Positions 54,811 to 63,675 of a stretch of DNA of 64,000 bases are shown in pieces. Under the pieces are notes generated by a model. It was given only the letters and a program-made list of their open reading frames with translations, was not told where the DNA came from and ran no database searches. A program made the position numbers and the translations under genes. Each line of letters begins with the position of its first letter. Positions within the stretch are counted from its first letter, which is position 1. This DNA comes from Staphylococcus shinii (GTDB lineage: Bacteria > Bacillota > Bacilli > Staphylococcales > Staphylococcaceae), in NCBI RefSeq assembly GCF_017583065.1, contig NZ_JAGEVL010000003.1, forward strand, positions 186,001 to 250,000, written 5' to 3'.

Positions 54811-55835
54811 ATTGTTTCTCTCAGTTTTTGATTATAAAGGCCAGGTTTAGGTTCAAATTTAATATCTTTTCTCTCTCCTGTATCTCTAGCCTCAGAACAA
54901 GCGCTTGTGGTTACTGAAGCCATATAGCCATCCCATGCAGATGGGCCAGTTATATTATCATTTTTCACACCATCTACCCAAATTTGTAATTCTCGATCAT
55001 ATGCCGCTATAAATCTTTCTTTCCAATCGCTTGGCACTCGTGTAGAATCTTTTCTTTCTGTTTTAATACTATAGTAAGTTGGGTTTGTTAATCCAATTTC
55101 TCCTTGTTCACATACAACTTTACAGTTAATATCATAACCAAATTGACAATTAACAAATACTTCTAAATCAATAATTACACCTGATTCTGTTTCTAATAAA
55201 ATTAATTGTGGATCATGCAATTTAGCATGTGTTTTGGTAGTTTGTTTTTTAGGAAGACGTACTTCAGCTGTGACAAAATCTTCTTCCAGTAGCCATCTTA
55301 AAGCGTCAACTTCATGAACAGCCGTATTTTCAACCGCCATTGGAGTGTCATAACCTTCATCAACCATTTCATTCCTATGTGTACAATGTATAAGTAATGT
55401 TTCCCCTAGTGTTCCTGTCTGCAATTCATGTTTTATCTCTTCGTATCCTCTATCATAACGACGCATAAAACCAACTTGTACAAATTTCTTATTTTTTTCT
55501 GTTTCTGCGTGTACTATGTTTAGACAACCAGACGCCTCGATAGCTAAAGGTTTTTCGCAAAAGACATATTTATTATTTTTAATACATTCTAATACATAGT
55601 CTTCGTGCGTTGGGTCCCATGAAGTAACTACTACTGCGTCAATATCTTCTGATGAGATTAAATCTTCTGCATTTTCAAAAAATGTTGCACCAATTTCTTC
55701 TGCATAAGCAATTGCAGTATCTTTATTAATATCACTAATAGCTGCAACAACTGCTCCATTCACACGTTCATTAATACGTTCAACATGATCTCTGCCCATA
55801 GCGCCGATACCGATTATACCAATTTTTAATTCCAT
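54807..55835 (-). CDS. iolG: Inositol 2-dehydrogenase (Gfo/Idh/MocA family)
   Basis: It oxidises myo-inositol to 2-keto-myo-inositol with NAD+. The 342-residue protein has GIIGIGAMGRDHVERI for NAD, VVVTSWDPTHEDYVL, YVFCEKPLA with the catalytic Lys, VQVGFMRRYDRGYEEIK, and NTAVHEVDALRWLL with the active-site Asp and His region. GPSAWDGYMASVTT resembles the same segment of Bacillus IolG as I remember it. GGAGAT precedes the ATG. It lies between iolJ and the extra TIM-barrel gene. Confidence 0.9.
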   Translation of the reverse strand: MELKIGIIGIGAMGRDHVERINERVNGAVVAAISDINKDTAIAYAEEIGATFFENAEDLISSEDIDAVVVTSWDPTHEDYVLECIKNNKYVFCEKPLAIEASGCLNIVHAETEKNKKFVQVGFMRRYDRGYEEIKHELQTGTLGETLLIHCTHRNEMVDEGYDTPMAVENTAVHEVDALRWLLEEDFVTAEVRLPKKQTTKTHAKLHDPQLILLETESGVIIDLEVFVNCQFGYDINCKVVCEQGEIGLTNPTYYSIKTERKDSTRVPSDWKERFIAAYDRELQIWVDGVKNDNITGPSAWDGYMASVTTSACSEARDTGERKDIKFEPKPGLYNQKLRETI

Positions 55836-55854
55836 ACCTTTTCATCTCCATTTA

Positions 55855-56715
55855 TTAATTTTGAATAAATACTTCGTTTTGATTGTTTGAACCGCACATT
55901 TTTATAATTTTTTCTGCTGTTTGTTCAATTGCTTGAATACTTGGTTTTAAAATTTTTTGAGGATTAAATAAATCTTTATCGTCTTCTAACGTATCTCTTA
56001 ACTTTTTTGTCCAAGACATATTAATTTCTGTATTAAAATTAATTTTCGCATGTCCTAATTTTATAGCACGTTGTAAATCATAGTTCGAAATACCCGAGGC
56101 CCCATGAAGCACTAGTGGTACATCTACTTTATTTCTAATTATTTTCATTTCTTCGAAACCTAAATTAGGCTCTCCTTGATACTTTCCGTGTACAGAGCCT
56201 AATGCAGGAGCTAATGTATCTAATTGGGTTTCTTTTACTAGCGCAACACATTCATTAATATCTGCATATCTCACTTGTCCAATTAAACCATCTTCTTCTC
56301 CACCCACTGCTCCTACTTCACCTTCTACTAGCACACCTTTTTGGTGCCCATATTCTACGACTTTTTTTGTTTGCTTAATATTTTCTTCTATTGATAATTG
56401 GGACCCATCAAACATTACAGAATCATATCCCACATCTATAGCACGTTTACAATTTTCTACTGAGAGACCATGGTCTAAGTGAATTAACACAGGGACTGTA
56501 ATTTCCATAGCTTGAATTTTATTTTTAATCGTATTTAGAATAAATTGGTATCCGCCAAGATATTCAATATTTTTATCTGTAGTCCCTATAATAATTGGAG
56601 ACTGTTGATTTTCTGCTGCCTTTAATACACCTTCAATCCAAATGAGACCATTTATGTTCATTTGTGGAATAGCAAAACCTGATAATTTTGCAAATTGAAT
56701 TATATTATTTTCCAA
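55855..56715 (-). CDS. iolJ: Class II aldolase, probable 6-phospho-5-dehydro-2-deoxy-D-gluconate aldolase
   Basis: It cleaves DKGP to DHAP and malonate semialdehyde. The 286-residue FbaA-like protein has the zinc ligands in LIHLDHGLS, VEGEVGAVGGEEDG, ALGSVHGKYQG and LVLHGASG, and the phosphate-binding KINFNTEINM. The iol context separates it from glycolytic aldolase. The start is TTG at 56715 behind GGAGGG; an ATG a few bases earlier is out of frame. Confidence 0.87.
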   Translation of the reverse strand: MENNIIQFAKLSGFAIPQMNINGLIWIEGVLKAAENQQSPIIIGTTDKNIEYLGGYQFILNTIKNKIQAMEITVPVLIHLDHGLSVENCKRAIDVGYDSVMFDGSQLSIEENIKQTKKVVEYGHQKGVLVEGEVGAVGGEEDGLIGQVRYADINECVALVKETQLDTLAPALGSVHGKYQGEPNLGFEEMKIIRNKVDVPLVLHGASGISNYDLQRAIKLGHAKINFNTEINMSWTKKLRDTLEDDKDLFNPQKILKPSIQAIEQTAEKIIKMCGSNNQNEVFIQN

Positions 56716-56728
56716 ACCATCCCTCCTC

Positions 56729-57640
56729 TCAAGAAATGTATTCCTTTTCTCTATCTTGCTTAAGTCTATTCAAGTATTTTTTGGCTTTCATCGCGTAGCG
56801 AAATGGATTTGCTTTATCAGGGTCTTGTTCAGCTTCGACAATAATCCAACCTTGATACCCAAAGTTCCCAATTGCCTTCATAATTGGAGCAAAGTCTATG
56901 TAACCATCTCCTGGAACTGTAAATATCCCCTTTTTTATGCTCATCAGAAAACTATCATTTTCCAATCGCGCTATTTGTGCAGTACTTTGACGAATATCTT
57001 TAAAATGAATATGTTTAATTCTATGTTTATATTTTTCAAATATTTCTATAGGGTTCTCACCAGAAAGTGCTAAATGACCAGTATCATATAACAAAGAAAC
57101 TTTATCTTGATCTGTTTCTTCCATTAGTCTTTGAATTTCTGAATCAGTTTGTATACCAGTACCCATATGTGGGTGATACACGATTTCCATTCCTTTTTCT
57201 TTGGCTAATACTCCTAATCTATTTAGTCCTTCAATTAAAAGAGACCATTCTTTTTCGGAAAATTCTGGTTTTTTAGTGAATACGGACTTATTAACGTCTC
57301 TTTGAATGCTCTTTCCTTGTTCACAAACCACAATCACTTTAGCTCCTACTTCATATAAAAAATCTCTATGTTTAATAAATAATTCTGCTGTTTTTTCAAA
57401 AGGTTCTGTAGTTAAAAATAGACTAATCCAAGCACTAGCGACTCTTAAATTTCTAGGATCTAAATATTCAAGTAATTCTGATGGTTCTTTAGGATACTTA
57501 TTACCGATTTCAGTTCCTTCATATCCAGCTAACGCCATTTCACTAATGCATTGCTCAAAAGTGTTTTTCTTTCCTAATTCTGGCAAGTCATCATTCGTCC
57601 ATGCAATAGGTGCGCATCCAAAATATATATTTTCAGTCAT
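56729..57640 (-). CDS. iolE: Myo-inosose-2 dehydratase
   Basis: It dehydrates 2-keto-myo-inositol to the trihydroxycyclohexane dione. The 303-residue protein has the IolE pattern: FGCAPIAWTNDDLPELG, YEGTEIGNKYP, VVCEQGKSIQRDVN, EIVYHPHMGTGIQT, SLLYDTGHLALSG, HIHFKDIR and WIIVEAEQDPDKANPF. The ATG follows GGAAGGTGAT. It lies between iolC and iolJ with short gaps. Confidence 0.92.
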   Translation of the reverse strand: MTENIYFGCAPIAWTNDDLPELGKKNTFEQCISEMALAGYEGTEIGNKYPKEPSELLEYLDPRNLRVASAWISLFLTTEPFEKTAELFIKHRDFLYEVGAKVIVVCEQGKSIQRDVNKSVFTKKPEFSEKEWSLLIEGLNRLGVLAKEKGMEIVYHPHMGTGIQTDSEIQRLMEETDQDKVSLLYDTGHLALSGENPIEIFEKYKHRIKHIHFKDIRQSTAQIARLENDSFLMSIKKGIFTVPGDGYIDFAPIMKAIGNFGYQGWIIVEAEQDPDKANPFRYAMKAKKYLNRLKQDREKEYIS

Positions 57641-57679
57641 AACATCACCTTCCTCTTAAGAAACCGCTTACTCAAACAA

Positions 57680-58651
57680 TCAAATTTTCTGGTTTTCTTG
57701 TTCTTCAATAAAGTTCTCTAACATTTCACTCGTAGGCATTGCTTCCGACGAACTATGGCTACTCACAACAATTGCTGCAGAAGCAGCACCATATTTTAAG
57801 GCCTCGTCGACTGATTTGCCTTTAATCAGAGCATATAAAAATGCAGCAGCGTAGGAATCACCGGCGCCAAACGTCTTGATTACTTTTGCCTTAAATGCCT
57901 TTCCTTCATAATAATCTCCAGCTTTTGTATAAGCTTTAGAACCTTGTATACCATGTTTAATGATGACTAGCTCCGGCTGATAACTAAACAAGGTTTGACT
58001 GATTTCTTCATCTGTCTGCTCTGCAAATCGATGAATCATATCATATTCATCTCTTGTACCAATTACTATATCTGCTTGCTGTGCAACTAATTCATAATAG
58101 ATGGAAGTTTCTTCTCCAGTTTTCCAAGTATATGGGCGATAGTCTATTTCAAAGACAACTTTCACTTCGTTTGCTTTAGCAATAGATAACGCCTTTAGCA
58201 CAGCTTCTCTTGAAGGTGATTGTGCTAACGCTGTTCCTGAAATCAATAAATATTCACTATCTTTAATATATTCTTCAGATACATGTTCCGGCGCTAAGTA
58301 TAAATCAGCTACTTCCTCACGATACATTACTATATTAGATTCATTAGGGCTTTTAATTTCTGTAAAAGTAAGACCAATCTTGTGACCATTTTCATCTATA
58401 TGAACTTCCGATGTATCAACACCTAATTGATTTAAGTAATCTGTAATATAATTTCCATGTTGATCATCTGAAACGTTAGCGATAAGCCCAACATTTAATC
58501 CTAATTTAGATGCACCAATGCTAATATTTACAGGAGAACCGCCTACATATTTACGAAAAGTTTCTGTCTCTTCCATCGGTCTATTAATTTCAACTGCGTT
58601 TAAATCAATTGCCGCCCTACCAATAGCTACGATATCTTTTTTATTTTCCAT
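57680..58651 (-). CDS. iolC: 5-dehydro-2-deoxygluconokinase
   Basis: This PfkB-family kinase phosphorylates DKG. The 323-residue protein has IGRAAIDLNAVE, VGGSPVNISIGASKLGL, and the second signature TFGAGDSYAAAFLYALI with the catalytic Asp near residue 258. AGGAGG precedes the ATG. The order iolA-B-C-E differs from Bacillus, where iolD lies between C and E; here iolD is in another unit. Confidence 0.92.
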   Translation of the reverse strand: MENKKDIVAIGRAAIDLNAVEINRPMEETETFRKYVGGSPVNISIGASKLGLNVGLIANVSDDQHGNYITDYLNQLGVDTSEVHIDENGHKIGLTFTEIKSPNESNIVMYREEVADLYLAPEHVSEEYIKDSEYLLISGTALAQSPSREAVLKALSIAKANEVKVVFEIDYRPYTWKTGEETSIYYELVAQQADIVIGTRDEYDMIHRFAEQTDEEISQTLFSYQPELVIIKHGIQGSKAYTKAGDYYEGKAFKAKVIKTFGAGDSYAAAFLYALIKGKSVDEALKYGAASAAIVVSSHSSSEAMPTSEMLENFIEEQENQKI

Positions 58652-58659
58652 GCTTCCTC

Positions 58660-59478
58660 CTACTTTCTATCTATAATCCACTCATGTTCTTTTTGATTAT
58701 GAAACTTCCATACCTTTTGTGGTCCAGCCATTACATTTAAATAATAACTATTGTATCCATCTGGTACCGCCACTGGGTGGTAACCTTTAGGCACTATAAC
58801 GACATCACTATCTTCCACAGCCATTGTCTCGTCTAAAGATTTGTCATCTGTATAAACACGTTGAAAGACAAATCCTTGCGGTGGATTCATTTCGTGGTAA
58901 TAAATTTCTTCAAGAAATGACTCATTTGGTAAATTATTTACATCATGTTTATGAGGCGGATAACTAGACCAATTTCCTTGATCTGTATAGACTTCAACGA
59001 CTAGTAACTTTTCACTAGCAGTATGTGAATCCGGTAAAATATTATGCACATGTCGTTTATTTGAATATTTACCTCTATCCTCCACAGAATTTTCATCTGC
59101 TGGAATCAGTTGCGTTTCTCTCTCTTTGTCGCATGGGGAATAACAAATGACAACTCGTGCATCTCTTTGCGCCGTAATTTCTATCATATGCGATTTTGAT
59201 ATATAGACACTATCAGTTGGAATTTTTTCAAATACTGAATCTCTGGTACCTACACCTTCATATTTATCATCGCCGTCTGAAACATCAATTTGTCCAGTTA
59301 AAGCTACGACACAAGCTTCAAAATCATTTGTTTCTTCGCCATATACTTGTTTAGCTTTAATATCAATCACCTTGATACCGGTATATTCTAAATCTACATC
59401 TGACGGTTTGAAATCTTGTATTATTTTCACACCATCATTAAGTGGTTGATGTATTGGTTTTTTTAATAGTTCAGCCAT
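58660..59478 (-). CDS. iolB: 5-deoxy-glucuronate isomerase
   Basis: It isomerises 5-deoxy-D-glucuronate to DKG. The 272-residue bicupin has the IolB motifs WSSYPPHKHD, LEEIYYHEMNPPQGFVFQRVYTD with metal-binding His/Glu, and VPKGYHPVAVPDGYNSYYLNVMAG (given in part: VPKGYHPVAVPDG). AGGAGCGG precedes the ATG. It is 14 bases after iolA. Confidence 0.92.
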   Translation of the reverse strand: MAELLKKPIHQPLNDGVKIIQDFKPSDVDLEYTGIKVIDIKAKQVYGEETNDFEACVVALTGQIDVSDGDDKYEGVGTRDSVFEKIPTDSVYISKSHMIEITAQRDARVVICYSPCDKERETQLIPADENSVEDRGKYSNKRHVHNILPDSHTASEKLLVVEVYTDQGNWSSYPPHKHDVNNLPNESFLEEIYYHEMNPPQGFVFQRVYTDDKSLDETMAVEDSDVVIVPKGYHPVAVPDGYNSYYLNVMAGPQKVWKFHNQKEHEWIIDRK

Positions 59479-59492
59479 TTCTTATCCGCTCC

Positions 59493-60947
59493 TTAATATC
59501 GAGGTTCTCCGTGACGTGCAGTTACTACTTTTCGATGTGTATAGAAGTCAATGCTATCTTTGCCATTTGCGTGTAATGAACCAAAGAACGATGATTTCCA
59601 CCCTGAGAATGGGAATACTGCCATCGGTGCTGGTACTCCCAGATTAATACCTAACATTCCAGCATCGATAAATTCTCTAAAGTATCTAATTGATGAAGCA
59701 CTGTCTGTGAATAAGCAAGCACCATTCGCAAATTCTGATTTATTAGCTAATGCGATACCTTCTTTTAAATCTTTTACTTTACTTAAAGATAATACTGGGG
59801 CAAAAATTTCATCTTGCCACAACTTCATATCAGTAGTTACATTTTCAAAAATCGTAGGTTTAACGAAATATCCTTCATCATTATTATCTTCACGGCCATC
59901 TAATACAAGAGTTGCACCCTCTTCAACACCTTGATTTACATAATTCAATGTACGTTCCTTATTCTCTTCTCTAATTACCGGCCCCAAGAATACGTTATCT
60001 TCTAAGCCATTACCGATAACAATATCTTTAGCTTCTTGAACCAATTTTTCTTTAAATTCATCATATACGCCTTCTTGAACAGCAATCACTGCGGCTGCCA
60101 TACAACGTTCTCCAGCTGAACCAAATGCAGCGCCGATTACGTCTTTTACAGCAGTATCAATATCAGCATCATTCAGAATAATTGTGTGGTTTTTGGCCCC
60201 TGTTAAACATTGTGCTCTTTTTAAATTTTCAGTAGCTTTTTTATAAACGTATTCACCTACAGGTTTAGAACCAACAAATGAAACTGCTTTTATTTTTTCG
60301 TTTTCACAAATACCATTTACAATGTCATGTGCACCGTGAACTACATTGAAAACTCCTTTAGGGAATCCAGCTTGTTCAATAAACTCTGCAAGCTTATTAA
60401 CAAGTAATGGCGTTTTCTCAGAAGGTTTAATAATAAACGTATTACCTAACGCTATAGCCATTGGGAACATCCAACAAGGCACCATCATAGGAAAGTTGAA
60501 CGGAGTAATACCACCGACAACGCCTACAGGATATTTATAGCTTGTCCCTTCAATATTTGTCGCAATGCTTGATAGAGAGTCCCCCATCATAAGTGATGGC
60601 GCTCCAGCCGCAAACTCAACATTTTCAATACCGCGTTGTACTTCTCCTAAAGCTTCACCAACACTTTTACCATTTTCTTTGGTGATAATTTCTGCCAACT
60701 CTTGTTTGTTTTCTTGTAAAATTTGTTGTAAGTTGAACAATAAGCGTGCTCTTTTTGGGACTGCAACTTGACTCCATTCTTCAAAAGCATGTTGAGCAAT
60801 TTCTGCTACTTCGTCTAATTCTGATCTTGTTGAAACAGGAACCTTAGCTATAACTTCTTTAGTTGCCGGATTATAGACATCAATTGTTTCCTTAGTTTCT
60901 GATTCAACCCATTCACCATTTATATAATTCTTCAAAATTTTTACCAT
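59493..60947 (-). CDS. iolA: Methylmalonate/malonate-semialdehyde dehydrogenase (CoA-acylating)
   Basis: It converts malonate semialdehyde and CoA to acetyl-CoA and CO2. The 484-residue MmsA-type aldehyde dehydrogenase has [37 protein letters not shown], the nucleophile Cys in [11 protein letters not shown] near residue 283, and [20 protein letters not shown] precedes the ATG. It is the first gene of the operon, with a cre site and two repeat arrays upstream. Confidence 0.94.
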   Translation of the reverse strand: MVKILKNYINGEWVESETKETIDVYNPATKEVIAKVPVSTRSELDEVAEIAQHAFEEWSQVAVPKRARLLFNLQQILQENKQELAEIITKENGKSVGEALGEVQRGIENVEFAAGAPSLMMGDSLSSIATNIEGTSYKYPVGVVGGITPFNFPMMVPCWMFPMAIALGNTFIIKPSEKTPLLVNKLAEFIEQAGFPKGVFNVVHGAHDIVNGICENEKIKAVSFVGSKPVGEYVYKKATENLKRAQCLTGAKNHTIILNDADIDTAVKDVIGAAFGSAGERCMAAAVIAVQEGVYDEFKEKLVQEAKDIVIGNGLEDNVFLGPVIREENKERTLNYVNQGVEEGATLVLDGREDNNDEGYFVKPTIFENVTTDMKLWQDEIFAPVLSLSKVKDLKEGIALANKSEFANGACLFTDSASSIRYFREFIDAGMLGINLGVPAPMAVFPFSGWKSSFFGSLHANGKDSIDFYTHRKVVTARHGEPRY

Positions 60948-60963
60948 TATAAATCCTCCTTTT

Positions 60964-60978
60964 AGTAAACGCTTTCAA
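60964..60978. promoter_or_regulatory. cre site in the iolA leader
   Basis: On the minus strand, TTGAAAGCGTTTACT matches WTGNAANCGNWNNCW at every position. It lies about 45-60 bases downstream of the inferred iolA transcription start and 17 bases before the gene, so CcpA would act as a roadblock. Confidence 0.75.
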
Positions 60979-60998
60979 AAAACGTGTTTAAACTTTTA

Positions 60999-61031
60999 AA
61001 TATTGGTTATATATTGATTACTTGTTGGTAA
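60999..61031. promoter_or_regulatory. IolR operator array 1 (three 11-bp repeats)
   Basis: TTGG, TTGA and TTGG cores start at 61003, 61014 and 61025, exactly 11 bases apart. Read on the minus strand the units are TAACCAATATT, TAATCAATATA and TTACCAACAAG, close to the WRAYCAADARD repeat that I recall for Bacillus IolR. The array covers the iolA start region. Confidence 0.65.
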
Positions 61032-61059
61032 TTTTATATAATTATCAGATTTTTGTCAA
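61031..61059 (-). promoter_or_regulatory. SigA-type promoter of the iolA operon
   Basis: On the minus strand, TTGACA (61059-61054), a 17-base spacer and TAAAAT (61036-61031). The start would be near 61024, inside operator array 1. Confidence 0.7.
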
Positions 61060-61084
61060 ATTTTTATCAATTATTAATCAACTA
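61041..61084. promoter_or_regulatory. IolR operator array 2 (four 11-bp repeats)
   Basis: Four consecutive 11-mers are attatcagatt, tttgtcaaatt, tttatcaatta and ttaatcaacta. The TCAR cores repeat exactly every 11 bases (61045, 61056, 61067, 61078). The array covers the -35 box of the iolA promoter and ends where the iolR -35 box begins. Confidence 0.65.
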
Positions 61085-61113
61085 TTGAGTAATTTCGAAA
61101 TATTGTATATGAT
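61085..61113 (+). promoter_or_regulatory. SigA-type promoter of iolR
   Basis: TTGAGT (61085-61090), a 17-base spacer and TATGAT (61108-61113). The leader is short, and TCGGAGG lies before the ATG at 61135. Array 2 abuts its -35 box, suggesting autoregulation. Confidence 0.6.
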
Positions 61114-61134
61114 ATAAATATCGGAGGTATAAAT

Positions 61135-61893
61135 ATGAAATCAAAGAGAATACATGAAATTGAAAACTATATCAATGAGAAAAAAGCTGCATCTATCGAT
61201 GAATTAAGTGAATTTTTTAATGTATCCATTAACACTATACGCAGAGACATAACTATTTTAGCCAATATGAACAAAGTTAAAAAAGTATACGGTGGCATTG
61301 AAACCATCGAAAATACTATTTCACAAGCAGTTGATTATTCTAAAAGAAACATATCTCATTTTGAAGAAAAAAAACATATCGCTAGCGTTGCTGCAAAACA
61401 TATCAAAGCAAATGATGTTATTTATATCGATACTGGGACAACAACCGTACACATTTTAGACTATGTTAATACTGAGATACCTTTAACTATTATTTCTAAT
61501 AGCCTTGATATTATTAATAAAGCTTCTTTATTTAAAAATGTCTCTTTATTTATCATAGGTGAAAAATTCAAATATAGAACACGTTCATTTATTGGTATTG
61601 ATTCTAATACTTTAATCGAAAAATTTAATATTGATAAAGCTTTTATGGCAGCAACAGGTATAGATATTAAAAATGGATTATCTAACGCTGAATTAGAAGA
61701 AAACATAATTAAAAAGTTAATCGTTTCCCGTTCTAAATATACTTGTGCGCTTGTTGATCACACGAAAATTGGCGAATCAACGTTATTAACATTCATGGAA
61801 TGCGAAGAACTTGATTCATTAATTACTAATAAACTACCAAACCAAGCGTTTATTGATTTTTTCAAAGAACATAATATTAATATAGAAATATAA
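61135..61893 (+). CDS. iolR: DeoR-family repressor of myo-inositol catabolism
   Basis: The 252-residue protein has an N-terminal DeoR helix-turn-helix, RIHEIENYINEKKAASIDEL followed by SEFFNVSINTIRRDI near residues 25-39, and then KVKKVYGGIE. A C-terminal DeoRC sensor domain (about 75-235) has DVIYIDTGTTTVHI and KAFMAATGIDIKNGLSNAE. It is divergent from iolA. The 11-bp repeat arrays between them support it as the iol repressor responding to a phosphorylated intermediate, as in Bacillus. Confidence 0.87.
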   Translation: MKSKRIHEIENYINEKKAASIDELSEFFNVSINTIRRDITILANMNKVKKVYGGIETIENTISQAVDYSKRNISHFEEKKHIASVAAKHIKANDVIYIDTGTTTVHILDYVNTEIPLTIISNSLDIINKASLFKNVSLFIIGEKFKYRTRSFIGIDSNTLIEKFNIDKAFMAATGIDIKNGLSNAELEENIIKKLIVSRSKYTCALVDHTKIGESTLLTFMECEELDSLITNKLPNQAFIDFFKEHNINIEI

Positions 61894-61925
61894 AAACTTC
61901 AGTAGTTTGATACTACTGAAGTTTT
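61893..61925. terminator. Bidirectional terminator between iolR and iolI
   Basis: AAAACTTCAGTAGT and ACTACTGAAGTTTT form a perfect 14-bp stem with a 5-base loop, flanked by A- and T-runs on both sides. It separates two convergent genes only 35 bases apart. Confidence 0.85.
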
Positions 61926-61928
61926 ATT

Positions 61929-62771
61929 TTATGCTTTTACAGGAAAAAAGGGGCGTATTTTATCGACCATTGTATTTTTCGATTTTACAATGACATCTTC
62001 TGCTTTCATTTTATAATACTCAGGTCGAAATAACTCTATAGAGATAAATTCTCCTTTAAAATCAGCTTCTTTTAAAGTTGATAAAATACCTTCAATATCT
62101 ATAACCCCATAGCCTGGAAAACATCTATCTTCATCGGTTAAAACGCCTATTGGATAGTCATCTACATCATTAATGTGTAGTAAAAACAAATTATTTATTG
62201 TTGATTTTTTTAAATCAGTAATATTTGATCCCATTGCATGAAAATGAAAGAAATCTAAAACTAATCCTATGTTTTTCTCATTAACTTCTTCCACAATCGC
62301 ATCTGCTTGCTTTAATGTATTAACTGTAGCGTTGGGAGCACCCAAAAATTCCAAAGCAACATTTATATTATATTGAGTTGCTTTATTTGAAAACTCTTTT
62401 AATACATGTACACAACTTTCATGAATTTCCTTGTTTAATATTTTTTGATTTGTTACTAAAGGGACTACTACAATATATTGTGCCCCTATATAATCCGCAA
62501 TACTTAACCATTCTTCAAACGTTTCTAACACTAATTTGTAATCTTTGGGAGTTCTATTATTGAAAAACTGCAAGGCATTCAAACTTAATGGCTTAATGTG
62601 ATGTTTATCAAAAAAGTCTTTCATTTCCTCAAGGGAATGTGATTTTAAATATTCAGGAAGTTTATCCATTTGAATTTCTATAAAATCATACCCATGTTTT
62701 TCACATAATTCCATTTCTTCTTGCAATGTTGCATTTTCTTTTGTCGTCGCTACATTATATCCTATTTTCAT
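61929..62771 (-). CDS. iolI: Inosose isomerase, IolI-like
   Basis: The 280-residue TIM barrel resembles Bacillus IolI closely: LCEKHGYDFIEIQMDKLPEYLK, IKPLSLNALQFFNNR, YIVVVPLVTNQKI, NVALEFLGAPNATVNT (metal Glu), VLDFFHFHAMGSNI (Asp, His), HINDVDDYPIGVLTDEDRCFPG (His, Asp) and ISIELFRPEYYKMKAED (Glu). IolI interconverts inosose isomers. GAGGTG precedes the ATG. It is the last gene of the iolD-iolH-iolI unit. (Motifs longer than 20 residues should be read as contiguous pieces.). Confidence 0.9.
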   Translation of the reverse strand: MKIGYNVATTKENATLQEEMELCEKHGYDFIEIQMDKLPEYLKSHSLEEMKDFFDKHHIKPLSLNALQFFNNRTPKDYKLVLETFEEWLSIADYIGAQYIVVVPLVTNQKILNKEIHESCVHVLKEFSNKATQYNINVALEFLGAPNATVNTLKQADAIVEEVNEKNIGLVLDFFHFHAMGSNITDLKKSTINNLFLLHINDVDDYPIGVLTDEDRCFPGYGVIDIEGILSTLKEADFKGEFISIELFRPEYYKMKAEDVIVKSKNTMVDKIRPFFPVKA

Positions 62772-62798
62772 AAAACACCTCGTTTATTGTTTGTTACA

Positions 62799-63656
62799 TT
62801 AAAATAATTCTTTCTTTAATTTTTCTAACATAAATGCTGCAGACTCATCTGCTTTATCTACCCATGCAAAAACTGAATTTGTAGCGATGCCGTCAAATTT
62901 CATTTCTTTCAATTTTCTAAATATCGTCTCAAAATCTACTTCTCCTTCTCCGATATTAAGATGTTGATGAACTGTCACTTCAGCTCCTGGAGGGTTTACA
63001 ATATAACGTAAACCGTTAGCAGCAGTATGATTAAATGTATCTGAAAACAACACATGTTGCAGCTTATCTCCTGCATCATCAAACATCGTCTCTATGTCTC
63101 CTATTCCGTTATCGTGGAAAAAAGTATGAGAAGTTGAATAAACCAAATTTATCCATTCTTTATTTAAACCTCTTATCATTCTTAATGCCTCATCATTTCG
63201 CTCAATAAAATCATAAGGATGTGCTTGTAAATTCAATTTAATGCTTTCTTTTTCAAATATTGGCAATAATTCATCCATTGATTTAATAAACTTTTCTTCA
63301 CATATTTGAGGTTCATATTTATTTCCGTTAAATTCTGTATTCATCACTTGTACGTCTAATTCAGTTGCGATTTCTATAGCTCGTTTCCAGTTTCTAACAG
63401 CGCCTTGGCGTCTCTCTTCATCTGGTCCTGACCATGCCATCACAGGTAAAATAGATGATAATTCAACTCCGGCGTCACTACACCATTTTTTTACATTTTT
63501 AATCATACTTTTATCAACTTTTGGGTACTTATAAAAAGGTATAAAATCTTCTCTTGGTGAAAGTTCGATATAGTCATAACCTAATCTTGCCGTTTTATCT
63601 ATTACTTCCTTCATTGATAAGTCTGTATACATTGCTGGATCTAGTGCTAATTTCAT
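62799..63656 (-). CDS. iolH: IolH-like sugar phosphate isomerase/epimerase
   Basis: The 285-residue TIM barrel starts [20 protein letters not shown]. It has [79 protein letters not shown] and [15 protein letters not shown]. The pattern fits Bacillus IolH, whose exact reaction is not established to my knowledge. GGAGAC precedes the ATG. It lies 19 bases after iolD and 27 bases before iolI. Confidence 0.82.
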   Translation of the reverse strand: MKLALDPAMYTDLSMKEVIDKTARLGYDYIELSPREDFIPFYKYPKVDKSMIKNVKKWCSDAGVELSSILPVMAWSGPDEERRQGAVRNWKRAIEIATELDVQVMNTEFNGNKYEPQICEEKFIKSMDELLPIFEKESIKLNLQAHPYDFIERNDEALRMIRGLNKEWINLVYSTSHTFFHDNGIGDIETMFDDAGDKLQHVLFSDTFNHTAANGLRYIVNPPGAEVTVHQHLNIGEGEVDFETIFRKLKEMKFDGIATNSVFAWVDKADESAAFMLEKLKKELF

Positions 63657-63675
63657 AATATTGTCTCCTTTGTCA

